From Pseudomonas sp. CFBP 13711 (GTDB lineage Bacteria > Pseudomonadota > Gammaproteobacteria > Pseudomonadales > Pseudomonadaceae): a stretch of 64,000 bases of DNA. Both the position numbers and the translations under genes were made by a program. Location: NCBI RefSeq assembly GCF_014842265.1, contig NZ_JACYVI010000012.1, positions 24,582 through 88,581 of the forward strand, given 5' to 3'. Positions within the stretch are counted from its first letter, which is position 1. Each line of letters begins with the position of its first letter. This document shows, piece by piece, positions 1-9,209 of the stretch. The notes below the pieces were generated by a model that was not told the DNA's origin, ran no database searches, and saw nothing but the letters and a program-made list of their open reading frames with translations.

Positions 1-2352
1 CACGCTGTCACCCAACGTGGTACCGAGCGAGCCGTGCCCGCCGGCCGAGATGACGACGTACTGCTTGCCGTCGCTGCCCAGGTAGGTCGAAGGCGTCGCC
101 TGGCCGCCCGCTGGCAGCTCCTTCTCCCAGAGCACGTCACCGGTGTTGATGTCGTACGCGCGGATGAAGTTGTCCGCCGTGGCGCCATGGAACACCACGC
201 CGCCCGCCGTCACCAGCGGACCGCCGTGGGCGACCATGCCCATCGGGAAGCCGATGGGGAAGCGGCCCGGCAGGAAGCTGGTCTTGAGGTTTTGGGTGGT
301 GCCGGTGCGGCGCATCCACTCGGTTTTGCCGGTGGTCAGGTCAACCCCGACCATGCGGCCCCACGGCGGCGCGATGCACGGCACGCCCAGCGCCGAGGCG
401 AACTGCTTGATGCGAATCGCGTAGTCACCGTTGAAGTTCTCGTTCCAGTACGGCGTGCCGTCCTGGGTGAACAGCCGTTTCTCGGCGGTTTCCGGGGTGC
501 GCTTGATCAGGTGATAGGTGTAGGCCAGACGCACCGGCGCGGCGATCAGAATCTGCCGATCCGGGTCGACCGCCACCGAGCCCCAGTTGAACGCCCCGAT
601 GTTGCCCGGAAAGATCAGCGACCCCTGCTCGGTACTCGGCGTCCATGGATTGCCGTCGTAGCGCAGCGTGTTATAGGTCGTGCGGCAGGACATCTGATCG
701 AACGGCGTCAGGCCCCACATCGATTTTTCGCTCAGCGGTTCCGGGATGAAGTTGATCTTCGACACCGGCTGGGTCGGCGCGAAATGCTCGCCCGGCACGC
801 CGCCCTGGGTCGACACCTTGACCTGATCGACCGGGAAAATAGGTTCGCCGGTCAGCCGGTTCAGCACAAAGATGTTGCCCACTTTGGTCGGCAGGATCAG
901 CGCCGGTTGCTGGCTGCCCGCCTTGCCCACGTCCATCAGGGTCGGCTGCGACGGGTTATCACGGTCCCACAGGTCGTTGTTCGAGGACTGGAATTTCCAC
1001 TTGAACGCACCGGTGTTCAGGTCCAAGGCCACCAGCGTGTCGCGGAATTTTTCCGTGTTGCTGTTCGGGTCGCGGTTGATGCCGAGCTCGTCCGGCGAGG
1101 CGTTGCCGAACGGCACAAACACCAGACCGTTCTTCATATCGGCGCTCAGGGTGCCCCACGCCACGGGTGTGTCCTGCGGGTAGGTCTGGTCGGCCGCGAT
1201 GGGCTGGGTCATGGCCGGGTTGGCCGGATCGAAATTCCACACCAGTTGGCCGGTCACGGCGTTGTAGGCGCGGATCACCCCCGACGGGTTGCCGTCGTTG
1301 TAGCCGTTGTCCATCACCGAACCGCCGACGATGACCAGATCACCGGCAATCAGCGGCGCGGCGGTCTGCATCAGCGCGTGGGGACGGATCTCGCCCATGT
1401 TGGCGCTGAGGTCAACCACGCCGTTGTTGCCGAAATCGCTGCACAGTTTGCCGCTGTCGGCGTCGAGGGCTACCAGCTTCGCGTCAGTCGTGGCGGTGAG
1501 GATGCGTTTGGCGCACTGGCTCGGCGAGGCCTTGGCCGCAGCCGTTGCGGCCGGGGCGTAGTAACTGACCCCACGGCAGGTCTGATGCTGCTGCAGGTAG
1601 GAGCGGTTTTTCTCCGGCGCCCACTTCCAGTCCAGCTTGCCGGTTTCAGGGTTCAGCGCGTGCACTTCGTTGTGCGCCGTGCAGACATAGACCCGGTTGT
1701 TGACCTTCAGCGGCGTGGCTTCGAAGGTGTACTCGCCGGCGTCTTTGGCGGCATCGCGCAGATCGCCGGTATGGTATTCCCACGCCACGGACAGCTTCTT
1801 CACGTTACCGGCATTGATCTGGTCAAGGCTGGAGAAACGCTGACCGTCGTTGGTGCCGCCGTAGGCGACCCAATCGTTAGCGGCTTCGCCCGTGCTGCGC
1901 GCTGCCTGCGGGGTGTCGATCTTGCCCGCCACCGGGTACGGGTCGTAGAACATCACCGCCAGCACGATCAGCATCATCACGCCCACGGTGCCACCCAGAA
2001 ACGGGTGAAAGCGGCGCGTGTCGCCCGGGTTCTGCGCCTTGTACAGCGGACGCACCACCCACGGCAGCGTCAGCCACAGACCCAGCAGCGCGAACAGGTC
2101 ACCGCGCGGGATCCACTGCCATTTGTCGAAGCCGACCTCGTAGACGATCCAGATCAGAATCCCCCACATCAGCAGCGCATACACCGTCAGCGCCGCTTTC
2201 CTTTTCAGGATCAGCAGCACCGCCGAAGCCAATACCGCGAGGGCAATCATCGAGTACGCCGCCGAGCCGCCGGCGGCCACCAGTTGCGCCCCCATGTACA
2301 ACAGGGCAATGGCGAAAATCGCCATCACCACCCCAGTCACTCTCAAGATCAT
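1..2352 (-). CDS. gcd: Membrane-bound PQQ-dependent glucose dehydrogenase, C-terminus cut by window edge
   Basis: This quinoprotein oxidises glucose to gluconate on the periplasmic side and passes electrons to ubiquinone. Translation from ATG 2352 gives 784 codons in the window. The N-terminus holds about five membrane segments (residues 1-140), followed by the beta-propeller PQQ domain with motifs such as DWVAYGGTND and VVISAGGHGS. Family members are about 800 residues, so only some ten C-terminal codons are missing beyond base 1. The gene follows gspD on the same strand after 149 bases and probably has its own promoter. The start agrees with the family N-terminus (MILRVTGVV), although the ribosome-binding site is weak. 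Confidence 0.95.
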   Translation of the reverse strand, partial: MILRVTGVVMAIFAIALLYMGAQLVAAGGSAAYSMIALAVLASAVLLILKRKAALTVYALLMWGILIWIVYEVGFDKWQWIPRGDLFALLGLWLTLPWVVRPLYKAQNPGDTRRFHPFLGGTVGVMMLIVLAVMFYDPYPVAGKIDTPQAARSTGEAANDWVAYGGTNDGQRFSSLDQINAGNVKKLSVAWEYHTGDLRDAAKDAGEYTFEATPLKVNNRVYVCTAHNEVHALNPETGKLDWKWAPEKNRSYLQQHQTCRGVSYYAPAATAAAKASPSQCAKRILTATTDAKLVALDADSGKLCSDFGNNGVVDLSANMGEIRPHALMQTAAPLIAGDLVIVGGSVMDNGYNDGNPSGVIRAYNAVTGQLVWNFDPANPAMTQPIAADQTYPQDTPVAWGTLSADMKNGLVFVPFGNASPDELGINRDPNSNTEKFRDTLVALDLNTGAFKWKFQSSNNDLWDRDNPSQPTLMDVGKAGSQQPALILPTKVGNIFVLNRLTGEPIFPVDQVKVSTQGGVPGEHFAPTQPVSKINFIPEPLSEKSMWGLTPFDQMSCRTTYNTLRYDGNPWTPSTEQGSLIFPGNIGAFNWGSVAVDPDRQILIAAPVRLAYTYHLIKRTPETAEKRLFTQDGTPYWNENFNGDYAIRIKQFASALGVPCIAPPWGRMVGVDLTTGKTEWMRRTGTTQNLKTSFLPGRFPIGFPMGMVAHGGPLVTAGGVVFHGATADNFIRAYDINTGDVLWEKELPAGGQATPSTYLGSDGKQYVVISAGGHGSLGTTLGDSV

Positions 2353-2501
2353 TGTTGGTTTTCCGTGTTGGGGCCGGTGATGGCTCCGTGTGGGAAGTGG
2401 GCGAAAGCGGGACGTCCGAGCCGTCCGTTCGCAAGCGTTCCTGCGCATATTAGCGCCCACACTGCGCACCCCGGAAAACTTTGTTACAGCTGCGCGAGCG
2501 T

Positions 2502-4844
2502 CTAGCGCAGGGCTTGTGGCGCGCCTGAGCCGTTTAATAACTGCATCTGCTGACGATAATCGTCGGTGACCTGGCGTGCCTGGCTGCTGCTGTTGATGAC
2601 CCGCGGCGTGATCAACACCAGCAACTCGGTGCGGTCCTTTGACTTGCTGCGATTGCCGAACAGCCAGCCCAGTCCGGGCACCCGGCCCAAGTACGGCACC
2701 GCGCTGACGCTCTCGCTGTTGTCCTGCTTGATCAGCCCGCCGAGCAACACGGTCTGCCCGCTTTGCGCAGCGACCTGGGTCGACACCGAGCGCGTGGAGA
2801 TGCGCGGGTTGCCGTTCACCGTCACGGTGTCGTCGGCATCGCTGACCTGCTGCTGGATGTCCATGTACACCAGACCGCCCGGGTTGATGCGCGGGACGAC
2901 GTTGAGTATCACACCGGTCTGCAAATACTCGACGCTGCTCAGAGTGGTGTCCGAGGTGCCGGTGTTGACGGTGGTCTGGCTGATGGGGATGTTGTCGCCG
3001 ACCTGAATCTGCGCGCTTTCGTTGTTCATCACCACCAGCGACGGCGCCGACAGCACCTGGGTGCGGCCGTTGGTTTCCAGCGCGTGAATCGCCACTTGCA
3101 GGTTGGTGCTGACAAAGGAATAGAACAGCGAATCGGTCGAACCCAGACCGGCACCGCCTCCCCCCAGCGCACCCTGACTGCCGGCAGTGTTGGCGACCGT
3201 GGTGCTGGTGGAATTGCCGGCCAGGCGTCCGAGGTACCACTGAACCCCCTGATCGAGCTCGCCGGTCAGCTTGACCTCGAGAATCCGCGTTTCGATCTGC
3301 ACTTGCAGCGGCGCATTGTCCAGACGTTTGATCGCCGCTTCGATCTCTTTCCACTGCGCAGGACGCGTGCGCACCAGCAGTTGGTTGCTGCTTTTCTGCG
3401 CCGAGATGCGGGTGGTCGAGTCCAGGCCTCTCTGCCCGTTGCCCGAGGTGGCAGTGGCCGATAACGTGCTGTCGTCGGAACCGCTGTCGATGCCGGTGTC
3501 CGCGTCTTGCTCCTGCTCGTCGTCTGAGGTCGCTGTGTTCTGAGTCCCGCCCTGGGACATGCCGCCTTGGCCATTGCTGTTCAAACCGGCGCTGCCACTC
3601 AATCCGCTACCTGAACCCAGACCGCCAGACGTGCCCCCCGTCAACGACGACATCGAGCGCGTGCGCAAACCCGGCGCGACCTTCGCAGCGCTCTCCTTTT
3701 GTACCGCGCCCGTGCCGTAGATCTGCTTGAGGTATTTCGCCAGGTCGGTGGCCTTCATGTTGCGCACGTCGTACACGTACAGCTGCGGCTCGTTGCCGCC
3801 GCCCTCATCGATGGTGCGAATCCAGGTGCCCACTTCGTTCAGGTACTCGGGCTGGGAAGAAAACGCCACGACCGAGTTGGTCCGCTCGATCGGCAGAAAA
3901 CGCACCATCCCCGCCAACGGCATGCCGCTGTCCGGCCCGAACAGCTTCTGCAGCTCCGGCATCAGCTCGCTGACCGAGGCCCGTTGCAGGCCGAACACGC
4001 CGACCGACATGCCCTTGAGCCAGTCGACGTCGAAGGTGTCGATGGTCTGCTGATAGTTCGCCAGCTCCTCAGCGGTGCCCGCCAGGCTCAGCACATTGCG
4101 CGCAGGGTCCACCAGCAGGAACGCGTTCTCCCGGGCGAACGGCTTGAGCAGCTTCTGCATCTCGGTGGCGGAGATGTAGCGCAGCGGGAACAGCCGCGCC
4201 GACAACCCGGCAGAGGGCTGGGCCACGGCCATTTCCGGCACCAGCTTGCCGGCAATCGCCTGGCTGGCCGGAAGGATGACGTAGCGATTGCCCTGGCGAA
4301 TCATCGCGTTGTCGGTCCACGACAGCAGGGTCTCCAGAATCGACAGCGCCTGCTGCGGATTGACCGGCCGGGACGTGGAGAAACTCACTTCGCCCTTTAC
4401 CCCTTGGGCAATGGTGTAGCTCTCGTGAAGCATGTCGCCGAGGATGCTGTTGACCACCGCTTCGATGGGCTGGTTGGCGAAATTGAAGACGATGTCGCCT
4501 TCCGCCGCGCGAGGCGTTGCGGCTGTCGGCGCCGGTGTTTTCACGAAGCGCTGGGTGCCCCTGATGATTTGCCGGGTGCCGGTGCTTGCGGTTGAACTGT
4601 CCGCCGCATTGGTCTGTGGCTGGACGGCCATCTGCTCGCTGCGTGGATCGATCGGCCGACGCTGGCTTCCGGTTCCGTCCAGCGCCTCGCGCAGCATGCC
4701 GTTGTCCGGCTCAAGGGTCGTCGGCGCGGTGGTGCAGCCGCTCAAGGCAACGGCCGCCGCCAGGCACAGCAAGGGCGAGCGCAGCGTCGCGACGGGTTTG
4801 GTGCTGCGGGCACGGCGCAGGGAAGGATTACGGGGCAGGTTCAT
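2502..4844 (-). CDS. gspD: Type II secretion outer-membrane secretin GspD, lipoprotein type
   Basis: This is the multimeric outer-membrane channel of the type II system. ATG 4844 gives 780 residues; a GTG four codons upstream is an alternative. The N-terminus is a lipoprotein signal with lipobox LSGC, the cysteine being residue 37. Periplasmic N domains follow, then the C-terminal secretin domain with the signature VPYLGRVPGLGWLF and ITPRVI. Between about residues 395 and 470 there is a long Gly/Ser/Gln/Asp-rich stretch inside an N domain. A lipid-anchored secretin is known from P. aeruginosa HxcQ and Xanthomonas XpsD, and can reach the outer membrane without a separate pilotin. It is the last gene of the gsp operon and overlaps gspN by 17 bases. 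Confidence 0.93.
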   Translation of the reverse strand: MNLPRNPSLRRARSTKPVATLRSPLLCLAAAVALSGCTTAPTTLEPDNGMLREALDGTGSQRRPIDPRSEQMAVQPQTNAADSSTASTGTRQIIRGTQRFVKTPAPTAATPRAAEGDIVFNFANQPIEAVVNSILGDMLHESYTIAQGVKGEVSFSTSRPVNPQQALSILETLLSWTDNAMIRQGNRYVILPASQAIAGKLVPEMAVAQPSAGLSARLFPLRYISATEMQKLLKPFARENAFLLVDPARNVLSLAGTAEELANYQQTIDTFDVDWLKGMSVGVFGLQRASVSELMPELQKLFGPDSGMPLAGMVRFLPIERTNSVVAFSSQPEYLNEVGTWIRTIDEGGGNEPQLYVYDVRNMKATDLAKYLKQIYGTGAVQKESAAKVAPGLRTRSMSSLTGGTSGGLGSGSGLSGSAGLNSNGQGGMSQGGTQNTATSDDEQEQDADTGIDSGSDDSTLSATATSGNGQRGLDSTTRISAQKSSNQLLVRTRPAQWKEIEAAIKRLDNAPLQVQIETRILEVKLTGELDQGVQWYLGRLAGNSTSTTVANTAGSQGALGGGGAGLGSTDSLFYSFVSTNLQVAIHALETNGRTQVLSAPSLVVMNNESAQIQVGDNIPISQTTVNTGTSDTTLSSVEYLQTGVILNVVPRINPGGLVYMDIQQQVSDADDTVTVNGNPRISTRSVSTQVAAQSGQTVLLGGLIKQDNSESVSAVPYLGRVPGLGWLFGNRSKSKDRTELLVLITPRVINSSSQARQVTDDYRQQMQLLNGSGAPQALR

Positions 4845-5364
4845 GGAGGTCTTCACGGGAAAGGGAAAGCGGTGGTGAGTTCGACGGCGCAGGCAATCGC
4901 AGGCGCCGGACAGTGAGGGTTTCGGTGCGCTCGCCGAGGCTAAACGTGGCGCTCGTCGGGCTGATGGCGCGCAGGGTCCAGCCGTTGGGCAACGGCCCGT
5001 TGAGGCGGACTTTCAGCGCCGGGCCGGTGGCCGGTTTGATGAATGCCAGCTGCACCGTGCCGTCGAGCAGCACGCCGGTCAGGGTCAGCCCGCTCAGGCT
5101 GGACGCTGTCTGATTGGCTGGCTGTTGCAGGTCCGGGCGGCGGTCGACGCTGAACAGCGGGGTTTGCCAGGCGTTGGCCAGACTCGGCAATGCCACGGGC
5201 GCTAACACCGGCGTTTTTGCTGCGACCGCCGGGCGATGAGCCGGTTCGGCGGGCAGCCAGTCCGCCGACTGCCAGGTGCCGTTGAGCACCAGAGCGATCA
5301 GCACCAGCAGGACAAGGGCGACGGCCATCAGCGCGCGCTCGGCCGTTATCGGGGATCGCATCAT
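4828..5364 (-). CDS. gspN: Type II secretion inner-membrane protein, GspC-like (XpsN/GspN position)
   Basis: This 178-residue protein has one N-terminal membrane segment (about residues 12-28), a proline/alanine-rich linker and a small periplasmic domain (LTLTGVLLDGTVQLAFIK) resembling the HR domain of GspC. In the Xanthomonas xps order this position is held by XpsN, which links the inner-membrane platform to the secretin in place of GspC. ATG 5364 overlaps the gspM stop in an ATGA junction; ATG 5361 is the next codon. The open frame continues upstream, but that part has no family-like sequence. Naming it C or N is a matter of convention. Confidence 0.8.
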   Translation of the reverse strand: MMRSPITAERALMAVALVLLVLIALVLNGTWQSADWLPAEPAHRPAVAAKTPVLAPVALPSLANAWQTPLFSVDRRPDLQQPANQTASSLSGLTLTGVLLDGTVQLAFIKPATGPALKVRLNGPLPNGWTLRAISPTSATFSLGERTETLTVRRLRLPAPSNSPPLSLSREDLHEPAP

Positions 5365-5999
5365 GGGGCGGCCTGCGCGGCGTCGGGTTGATCGGCAGTT
5401 GCCTTGGCCGCAACCGGCTGCAAATAGCCGCGAATCAGCAGTTGCACCGCCAGCCGCCCTGCCCCGCCTTTGCCCGGCGCACTGCTCGCGCGGCGCACGC
5501 TCATGTGATCGATGAACAGCAACGGCCGCTGATACTCCAGCCCGTGCAACACCGCCATCAGCGGCTCGATGGCGCATTCCAGGGTGACGCTGACCTTGAC
5601 CTGGCGAAACGGCTCGCTGCCGTCCTGCTCCGGGGTGATCGGCATCCGTTGAGTGAGCGTGCAGCCGGCGCCGTTCGCGCCTTGGGCGGTGATGACGTCA
5701 GCGACGTGCTGCATGAGATCGGCGGCTACGGCGCTGAGGTCTTCGCCAGTCAACAGGCTCGCGCTGCTGGCCGGGTCCTGCGCGGCCGTTTCCAGCGCTG
5801 CGTTCAGGCTTTCGCGCTGCTGCAGCACGCCGGCGTAGCGCTGCTGTTGCGACTTGAGCTGCTCGGTCTCTTCGGCCATGTCCCGCAGCGGTGCGGCGAA
5901 CCAGCTGTCAATCAACAGCCAGTAGCCTGCGCCGATCACCAGCGCGAGGACGATCAAGGCAGCGCCGCGACGTTCACGGGGTGTCAGTGTTCGGCCCAT
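5361..5999 (-). CDS. gspM: Type II secretion inner-membrane protein GspM
   Basis: This 212-residue bitopic protein of the inner-membrane platform partners GspL. It has a short cytoplasmic tail rich in arginine (MGRTLTPRERRG), one membrane segment (about residues 14-32), a coiled-coil stretch (about 40-75) and a periplasmic ferredoxin-like domain. ATG 5999 matches the usual GspM N-terminus. The gene overlaps gspL by 26 bases and gspN by four. Sequence conservation in this family is weak, so the assignment rests mainly on topology and position. Confidence 0.8.
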   Translation of the reverse strand: MGRTLTPRERRGAALIVLALVIGAGYWLLIDSWFAAPLRDMAEETEQLKSQQQRYAGVLQQRESLNAALETAAQDPASSASLLTGEDLSAVAADLMQHVADVITAQGANGAGCTLTQRMPITPEQDGSEPFRQVKVSVTLECAIEPLMAVLHGLEYQRPLLFIDHMSVRRASSAPGKGGAGRLAVQLLIRGYLQPVAAKATADQPDAAQAAP

Positions 6000-7029
6000 C
6001 GGTGGCCTCCTGATGCAGGCGTGCGTGCAGGGCAAAGCGTTCTTTGCCGCTGGCGGCGTCGGGCTGGATCACGCCCTGAAACTGCGGGTTTTCCAGGCTG
6101 CGGCAGTCTTTCAAACGGCTGATCAGCGCACTGGCACGCACGCTCTGGCCGGAAAACGACACGTCGTCAGCGTCGATTTCGAGCTGCTCCAGCCAGGTGT
6201 CGTCGGGCAGGCAGGCGGTCAGTTCACTCATCAGCGCGGCCATGGTCGGGCGCGCAGCCTTGTGCCGGTTCAGGTAATCGGCGGCGCCGAGGGTGTTGGT
6301 CAGTTGCTGACGCAGTTGCTGGACCTGCGCCACCTCGGCTTTCTGGGCTTGCACCGTGGCGCGCATGTCTTGCAGCCGTTGCTGACGATCGTGCAGCCAC
6401 AGGCCCATCAGCGTCACGAGCAGCACGGCGCATGACCCGGCAAGCACACGACGTCGGCCCACGCCCCCGCGCGGGTTCACCGGACGCGCGGCGTCGGGCA
6501 GCAGGTCGATGCCCAGCGGCGTGCCGTCCTCTGCGCAGACGTCCACCCGTCGCGGCATCAAGCCGAGGGCGGTGCAGTCCGCCAGAATCGCGTTCAGGCG
6601 CTCGCGGAGGATGGCGATCAAGGTGACTTGCAACCACCCGGCGCTGCGGCCGTCCTGGCGCACCACATAAAGCAACTGGTCGCGGGGATACGGCGTGTAT
6701 TTGTCCAGCTCATAGCCGACCACGGCGGTGAGATCCCGCGACGCCGCCGTCGGCAATTGCAGGCGATGAATCATCACCAAGGGGGTCGGCAGCATCAACA
6801 CTTGCCGGGCGCCGGCCTGCACTTCGGGGCCGGGCATCGTGATCGGCCAGCGATGGGTCTGCACGGGTACCTGGGCGCTGAAGCGATGACGCAAACGCGC
6901 CGGCACGCAGCCGCGCAATTCCGCCAGCCACAGCTGCCAGACACGTTGCGCCACGCTGCCCTGCCAGCGCCGTTCAACAGTGGCCAGGTATGCCCGAAGC
7001 GGCCCAGGGACTGAAAAGAGTGAATTCAT
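5974..7029 (-). CDS. gspL: Type II secretion inner-membrane protein GspL (PilN-like region)
   Basis: GspL couples the cytoplasmic ATPase GspE to the inner-membrane platform. The 351-residue product has a cytoplasmic domain (about 1-190, including YELDKYTPYPRDQLLY), one membrane helix (about 195-215) and a periplasmic coiled coil with a PilN-like end. ATG 7029 overlaps the gspK stop as ATGA. It is somewhat shorter than GspL of the P. aeruginosa Xcp system, as expected for Xps/Hxc-type machines. Confidence 0.83.
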   Translation of the reverse strand: MNSLFSVPGPLRAYLATVERRWQGSVAQRVWQLWLAELRGCVPARLRHRFSAQVPVQTHRWPITMPGPEVQAGARQVLMLPTPLVMIHRLQLPTAASRDLTAVVGYELDKYTPYPRDQLLYVVRQDGRSAGWLQVTLIAILRERLNAILADCTALGLMPRRVDVCAEDGTPLGIDLLPDAARPVNPRGGVGRRRVLAGSCAVLLVTLMGLWLHDRQQRLQDMRATVQAQKAEVAQVQQLRQQLTNTLGAADYLNRHKAARPTMAALMSELTACLPDDTWLEQLEIDADDVSFSGQSVRASALISRLKDCRSLENPQFQGVIQPDAASGKERFALHARLHQEATDGPNTDTP

Positions 7030-7748
7030 TCTTGCCAACGCAGCACCCGATAAGGCTGAGCGTTACCCTCCGATGGGGACAGTAGAACGGTGGTCTGAAG
7101 CCGGGCGACAACGCCATCCGGCAGTTGCGCCTGACTGTCGATGCTCAGCACGCTGCCAGGGTCGGTGCCCGTGGCTGTCTCTTGCGGCAGATTCAAAGCG
7201 CTGCGCAGCAACGCCGAGGCGAATGCGGCGTCCGGCCGCGACAGCCCGCTCCACAGCGTCACCTCCGGGGCCATGCGCTGGTAAAGGCGTTGGGTCATAC
7301 CCGGGACCTGGCGCAGTTCCTCGATAACCCGCAACGGCGCAGCGCTGCCGTCGCGACGCGCCTGCAGCGCCCGGCCCAGGCGGGTCGCGTCGTCGCGATC
7401 GGCGCCGCAGGCCTGGGCGACCCGGGTGATGTCCTCGTTGCTGGCCGCATTCAGATCGAGCTTGCCGCGCTCGCTGCTGACGCTGACCACCATCCGCGCG
7501 TCGTCGAAGGCCAGCGGCACGGTGCGGCCGTCGGCGATCCAGCGCGGTCGGTGATTCAGGTCCAGCAACGACTGCAACGCCAGGTTCATCCCGGCCTGGG
7601 CCGCCAGCAGCGCCTGGGTGTGCTGCCGCTGCCATAACGCTTGTCGGGTTTCCAGCTGCACCCAGCCGGCCAGACCGCCGAGCAACAGGCTCAGCGTCGC
7701 CACTGCCCAAAGCACCAGCAACAAGGCCACGCCGCGCTGCCGATTCAT
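7026..7748 (-). CDS. gspK: Type II secretion minor pseudopilin GspK
   Basis: This minor pseudopilin sits at the pseudopilus tip with GspI and GspJ. The product of 240 residues starts MNRQRGVALLLVLWAVA, a type IV prepilin-like leader with the cleavage-site glycine at position 6 and no Glu at +5, which is characteristic of GspK. A helix-hairpin-helix-like stretch (LDLNAASNEDITRVA, VIEELRQVPGMT) is typical of the family. It is clearly shorter than XcpX (about 330 residues). ATG 7748 overlaps the gspJ stop (ATGA). Confidence 0.88.
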   Translation of the reverse strand: MNRQRGVALLLVLWAVATLSLLLGGLAGWVQLETRQALWQRQHTQALLAAQAGMNLALQSLLDLNHRPRWIADGRTVPLAFDDARMVVSVSSERGKLDLNAASNEDITRVAQACGADRDDATRLGRALQARRDGSAAPLRVIEELRQVPGMTQRLYQRMAPEVTLWSGLSRPDAAFASALLRSALNLPQETATGTDPGSVLSIDSQAQLPDGVVARLQTTVLLSPSEGNAQPYRVLRWQE

Positions 7749-8389
7749 TGCGTGGCTCCTGCAGATGCCACAGCGCCGGACGCCCCGCCGGACAGGTCCA
7801 GCCGCAGGGCGATGACTTCGCTGGGCCAGTTCACCGGGCCATCCATCTGCACGTCGACGCGCACGGCGCGGGGCAAACGGTTGGGCCACGGCCACTCAGC
7901 CAGCCAGCCGGTCGCCTCACCTTTTGGCGTCATGCCGCGATAGCTCAACGACAAACTGTTCACCCCGTGAAGCAACACCTGGGGCTCACCCCACGCGCGC
8001 AATACGTTGTCCTGGACCTGGGCGAAGGCGATCTGCAAGCGACGGTCCGCTTCCGGCCCGGACATCTCCAGGGTGTGCAGCTGAATGCCGCCGCCCAGGT
8101 TGCCCGGCAAGGTCGCGGCAAACTGCATGCGTTGCGCCGAACCCACAAAGAGCCCTGCGCCGGAATGGTCGTTTTCCGCCAGATCCAGCGGCAGCGCCTG
8201 GCTGATGGCCTGACGCAAAAAGCCCTGGGCCGCCCGCCGCTCATCCAGCCGTGAGGTGTAATGATCGGCCTTCACCATCGCCCGATTCGCCCCCACCAGC
8301 GCGCCGCCGACCAGTGTCAGCAGCACCGCCAGCAGGCTCAGTACGATCATGATTTCCAGCAGGGTAAAACCCGCTTGTCGTCTGCTCAC
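7745..8389 (-). CDS. gspJ: Type II secretion minor pseudopilin GspJ
   Basis: This pseudopilin of 214 residues has the prepilin peptidase site RRQAG/FTLLEIMIVLSLLAV at its start, with cleavage after glycine 7 and Glu at position +5. It is expected to form the tip complex with GspI and GspK. No prepilin peptidase gene lies in this window, so processing must rely on PilD elsewhere. It is coupled by four-base overlaps to gspI upstream and gspK downstream. Confidence 0.9.
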   Translation of the reverse strand: MSRRQAGFTLLEIMIVLSLLAVLLTLVGGALVGANRAMVKADHYTSRLDERRAAQGFLRQAISQALPLDLAENDHSGAGLFVGSAQRMQFAATLPGNLGGGIQLHTLEMSGPEADRRLQIAFAQVQDNVLRAWGEPQVLLHGVNSLSLSYRGMTPKGEATGWLAEWPWPNRLPRAVRVDVQMDGPVNWPSEVIALRLDLSGGASGAVASAGATQ

Positions 8390-8766
8390 TGGGCGCCCGC
8401 CCTGGAAGGACTGACCAGCCGCAGGGTGCTGAACCGCGCCTCACGCCGGCCTTCGCTGACGATCACATTCACCCGCAACATTCGCGGCTGGCCGGCGTCG
8501 GTGGGCAACGCCCAGACGTTCATTGCCCATTCAATGCCATCGTCCATCACGCCGTTGCTCAGCCCCGGTTGCAACACGCCGACGGCCTGATCATCCAGCA
8601 CCGAACGCGCTGCCTGGCTGAGCCGGTCCTCGCGATCAACCTGCTGTAACGAGCGAGCGCTCTGCCCGAACGCCATCAGCAGCACGCCACTGCACAGGGC
8701 CATGACCACCAGCGCGGCGAGCATTTCCAGCAGGGTGAAACCAGCCTGACCGTTGCGAGCCTTCAT
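8386..8766 (-). CDS. gspI: Type II secretion minor pseudopilin GspI
   Basis: The 126-residue protein has the leader MKARNGQAG/FTLLEMLAALVVMALC with Glu at +5, and the short C-terminal domain usual for GspI. It nucleates the pseudopilus tip with GspJ and GspK. Its start overlaps the gspH stop and its stop overlaps the gspJ start, both by four bases. Confidence 0.9.
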   Translation of the reverse strand: MKARNGQAGFTLLEMLAALVVMALCSGVLLMAFGQSARSLQQVDREDRLSQAARSVLDDQAVGVLQPGLSNGVMDDGIEWAMNVWALPTDAGQPRMLRVNVIVSEGRREARFSTLRLVSPSRAGAQ

Positions 8767-9200
8767 GGCAGAGCACGGCTCTTGACGCTGCCGGTGAGCC
8801 AGCCGATGTCGATGCGCCAGCGCCGCTCACCCTGGAACACCAGCAGATTGCCGCCGCTGGAACTGCCATCCGGGTAGAACGCGACAGCTGCATTCAGATC
8901 CGCCGCCGTGTTCAGCTGCACGCCCACTTCAGCCGGCCATTGCTGGGGCCGTTTGCCGGGGGCCTGAAAGGTGCGGCGGTCGAGATCAAATGAAGTCTCC
9001 CGAGGCTGCCCGCTGATGATCGCCGCGCTGCGGGTCGTGCGCAGGGCCTGAACCATTTGCCCGAGCAACTGGCGGTCCGCGGCCTGCTGCAACCCCTTGT
9101 GCAAGCCAAACCCGACCACGCCGATGCCGATGCTCATCAAGACGATGACCACCAGCATCTCCAGCAGGGTAAAACCGCGGCTTGCCACAGGCGCGTTCAT
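8763..9200 (-). CDS. gspH: Type II secretion minor pseudopilin GspH
   Basis: The 145-residue protein begins MNAPVASRG/FTLLEMLVVIVLM, a canonical prepilin leader. The C-terminal part (ALRTTRSAAIISGQPRE) is the GspH signature region. GspH joins the pilus shaft to the tip complex. It lies nine bases downstream of gspG and overlaps gspI by four bases. Confidence 0.9.
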   Translation of the reverse strand: MNAPVASRGFTLLEMLVVIVLMSIGIGVVGFGLHKGLQQAADRQLLGQMVQALRTTRSAAIISGQPRETSFDLDRRTFQAPGKRPQQWPAEVGVQLNTAADLNAAVAFYPDGSSSGGNLLVFQGERRWRIDIGWLTGSVKSRALP

Positions 9201-9209
9201 GCTCGCCGA

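Noticed and set aside
34..2505. Very long plus-strand open frame (823 codons) opposite gcd
   Set aside because: It is antisense to a clear glucose dehydrogenase; its composition (Arg, His, Gln, Val-rich) is the usual shadow of GC-rich codon bias.
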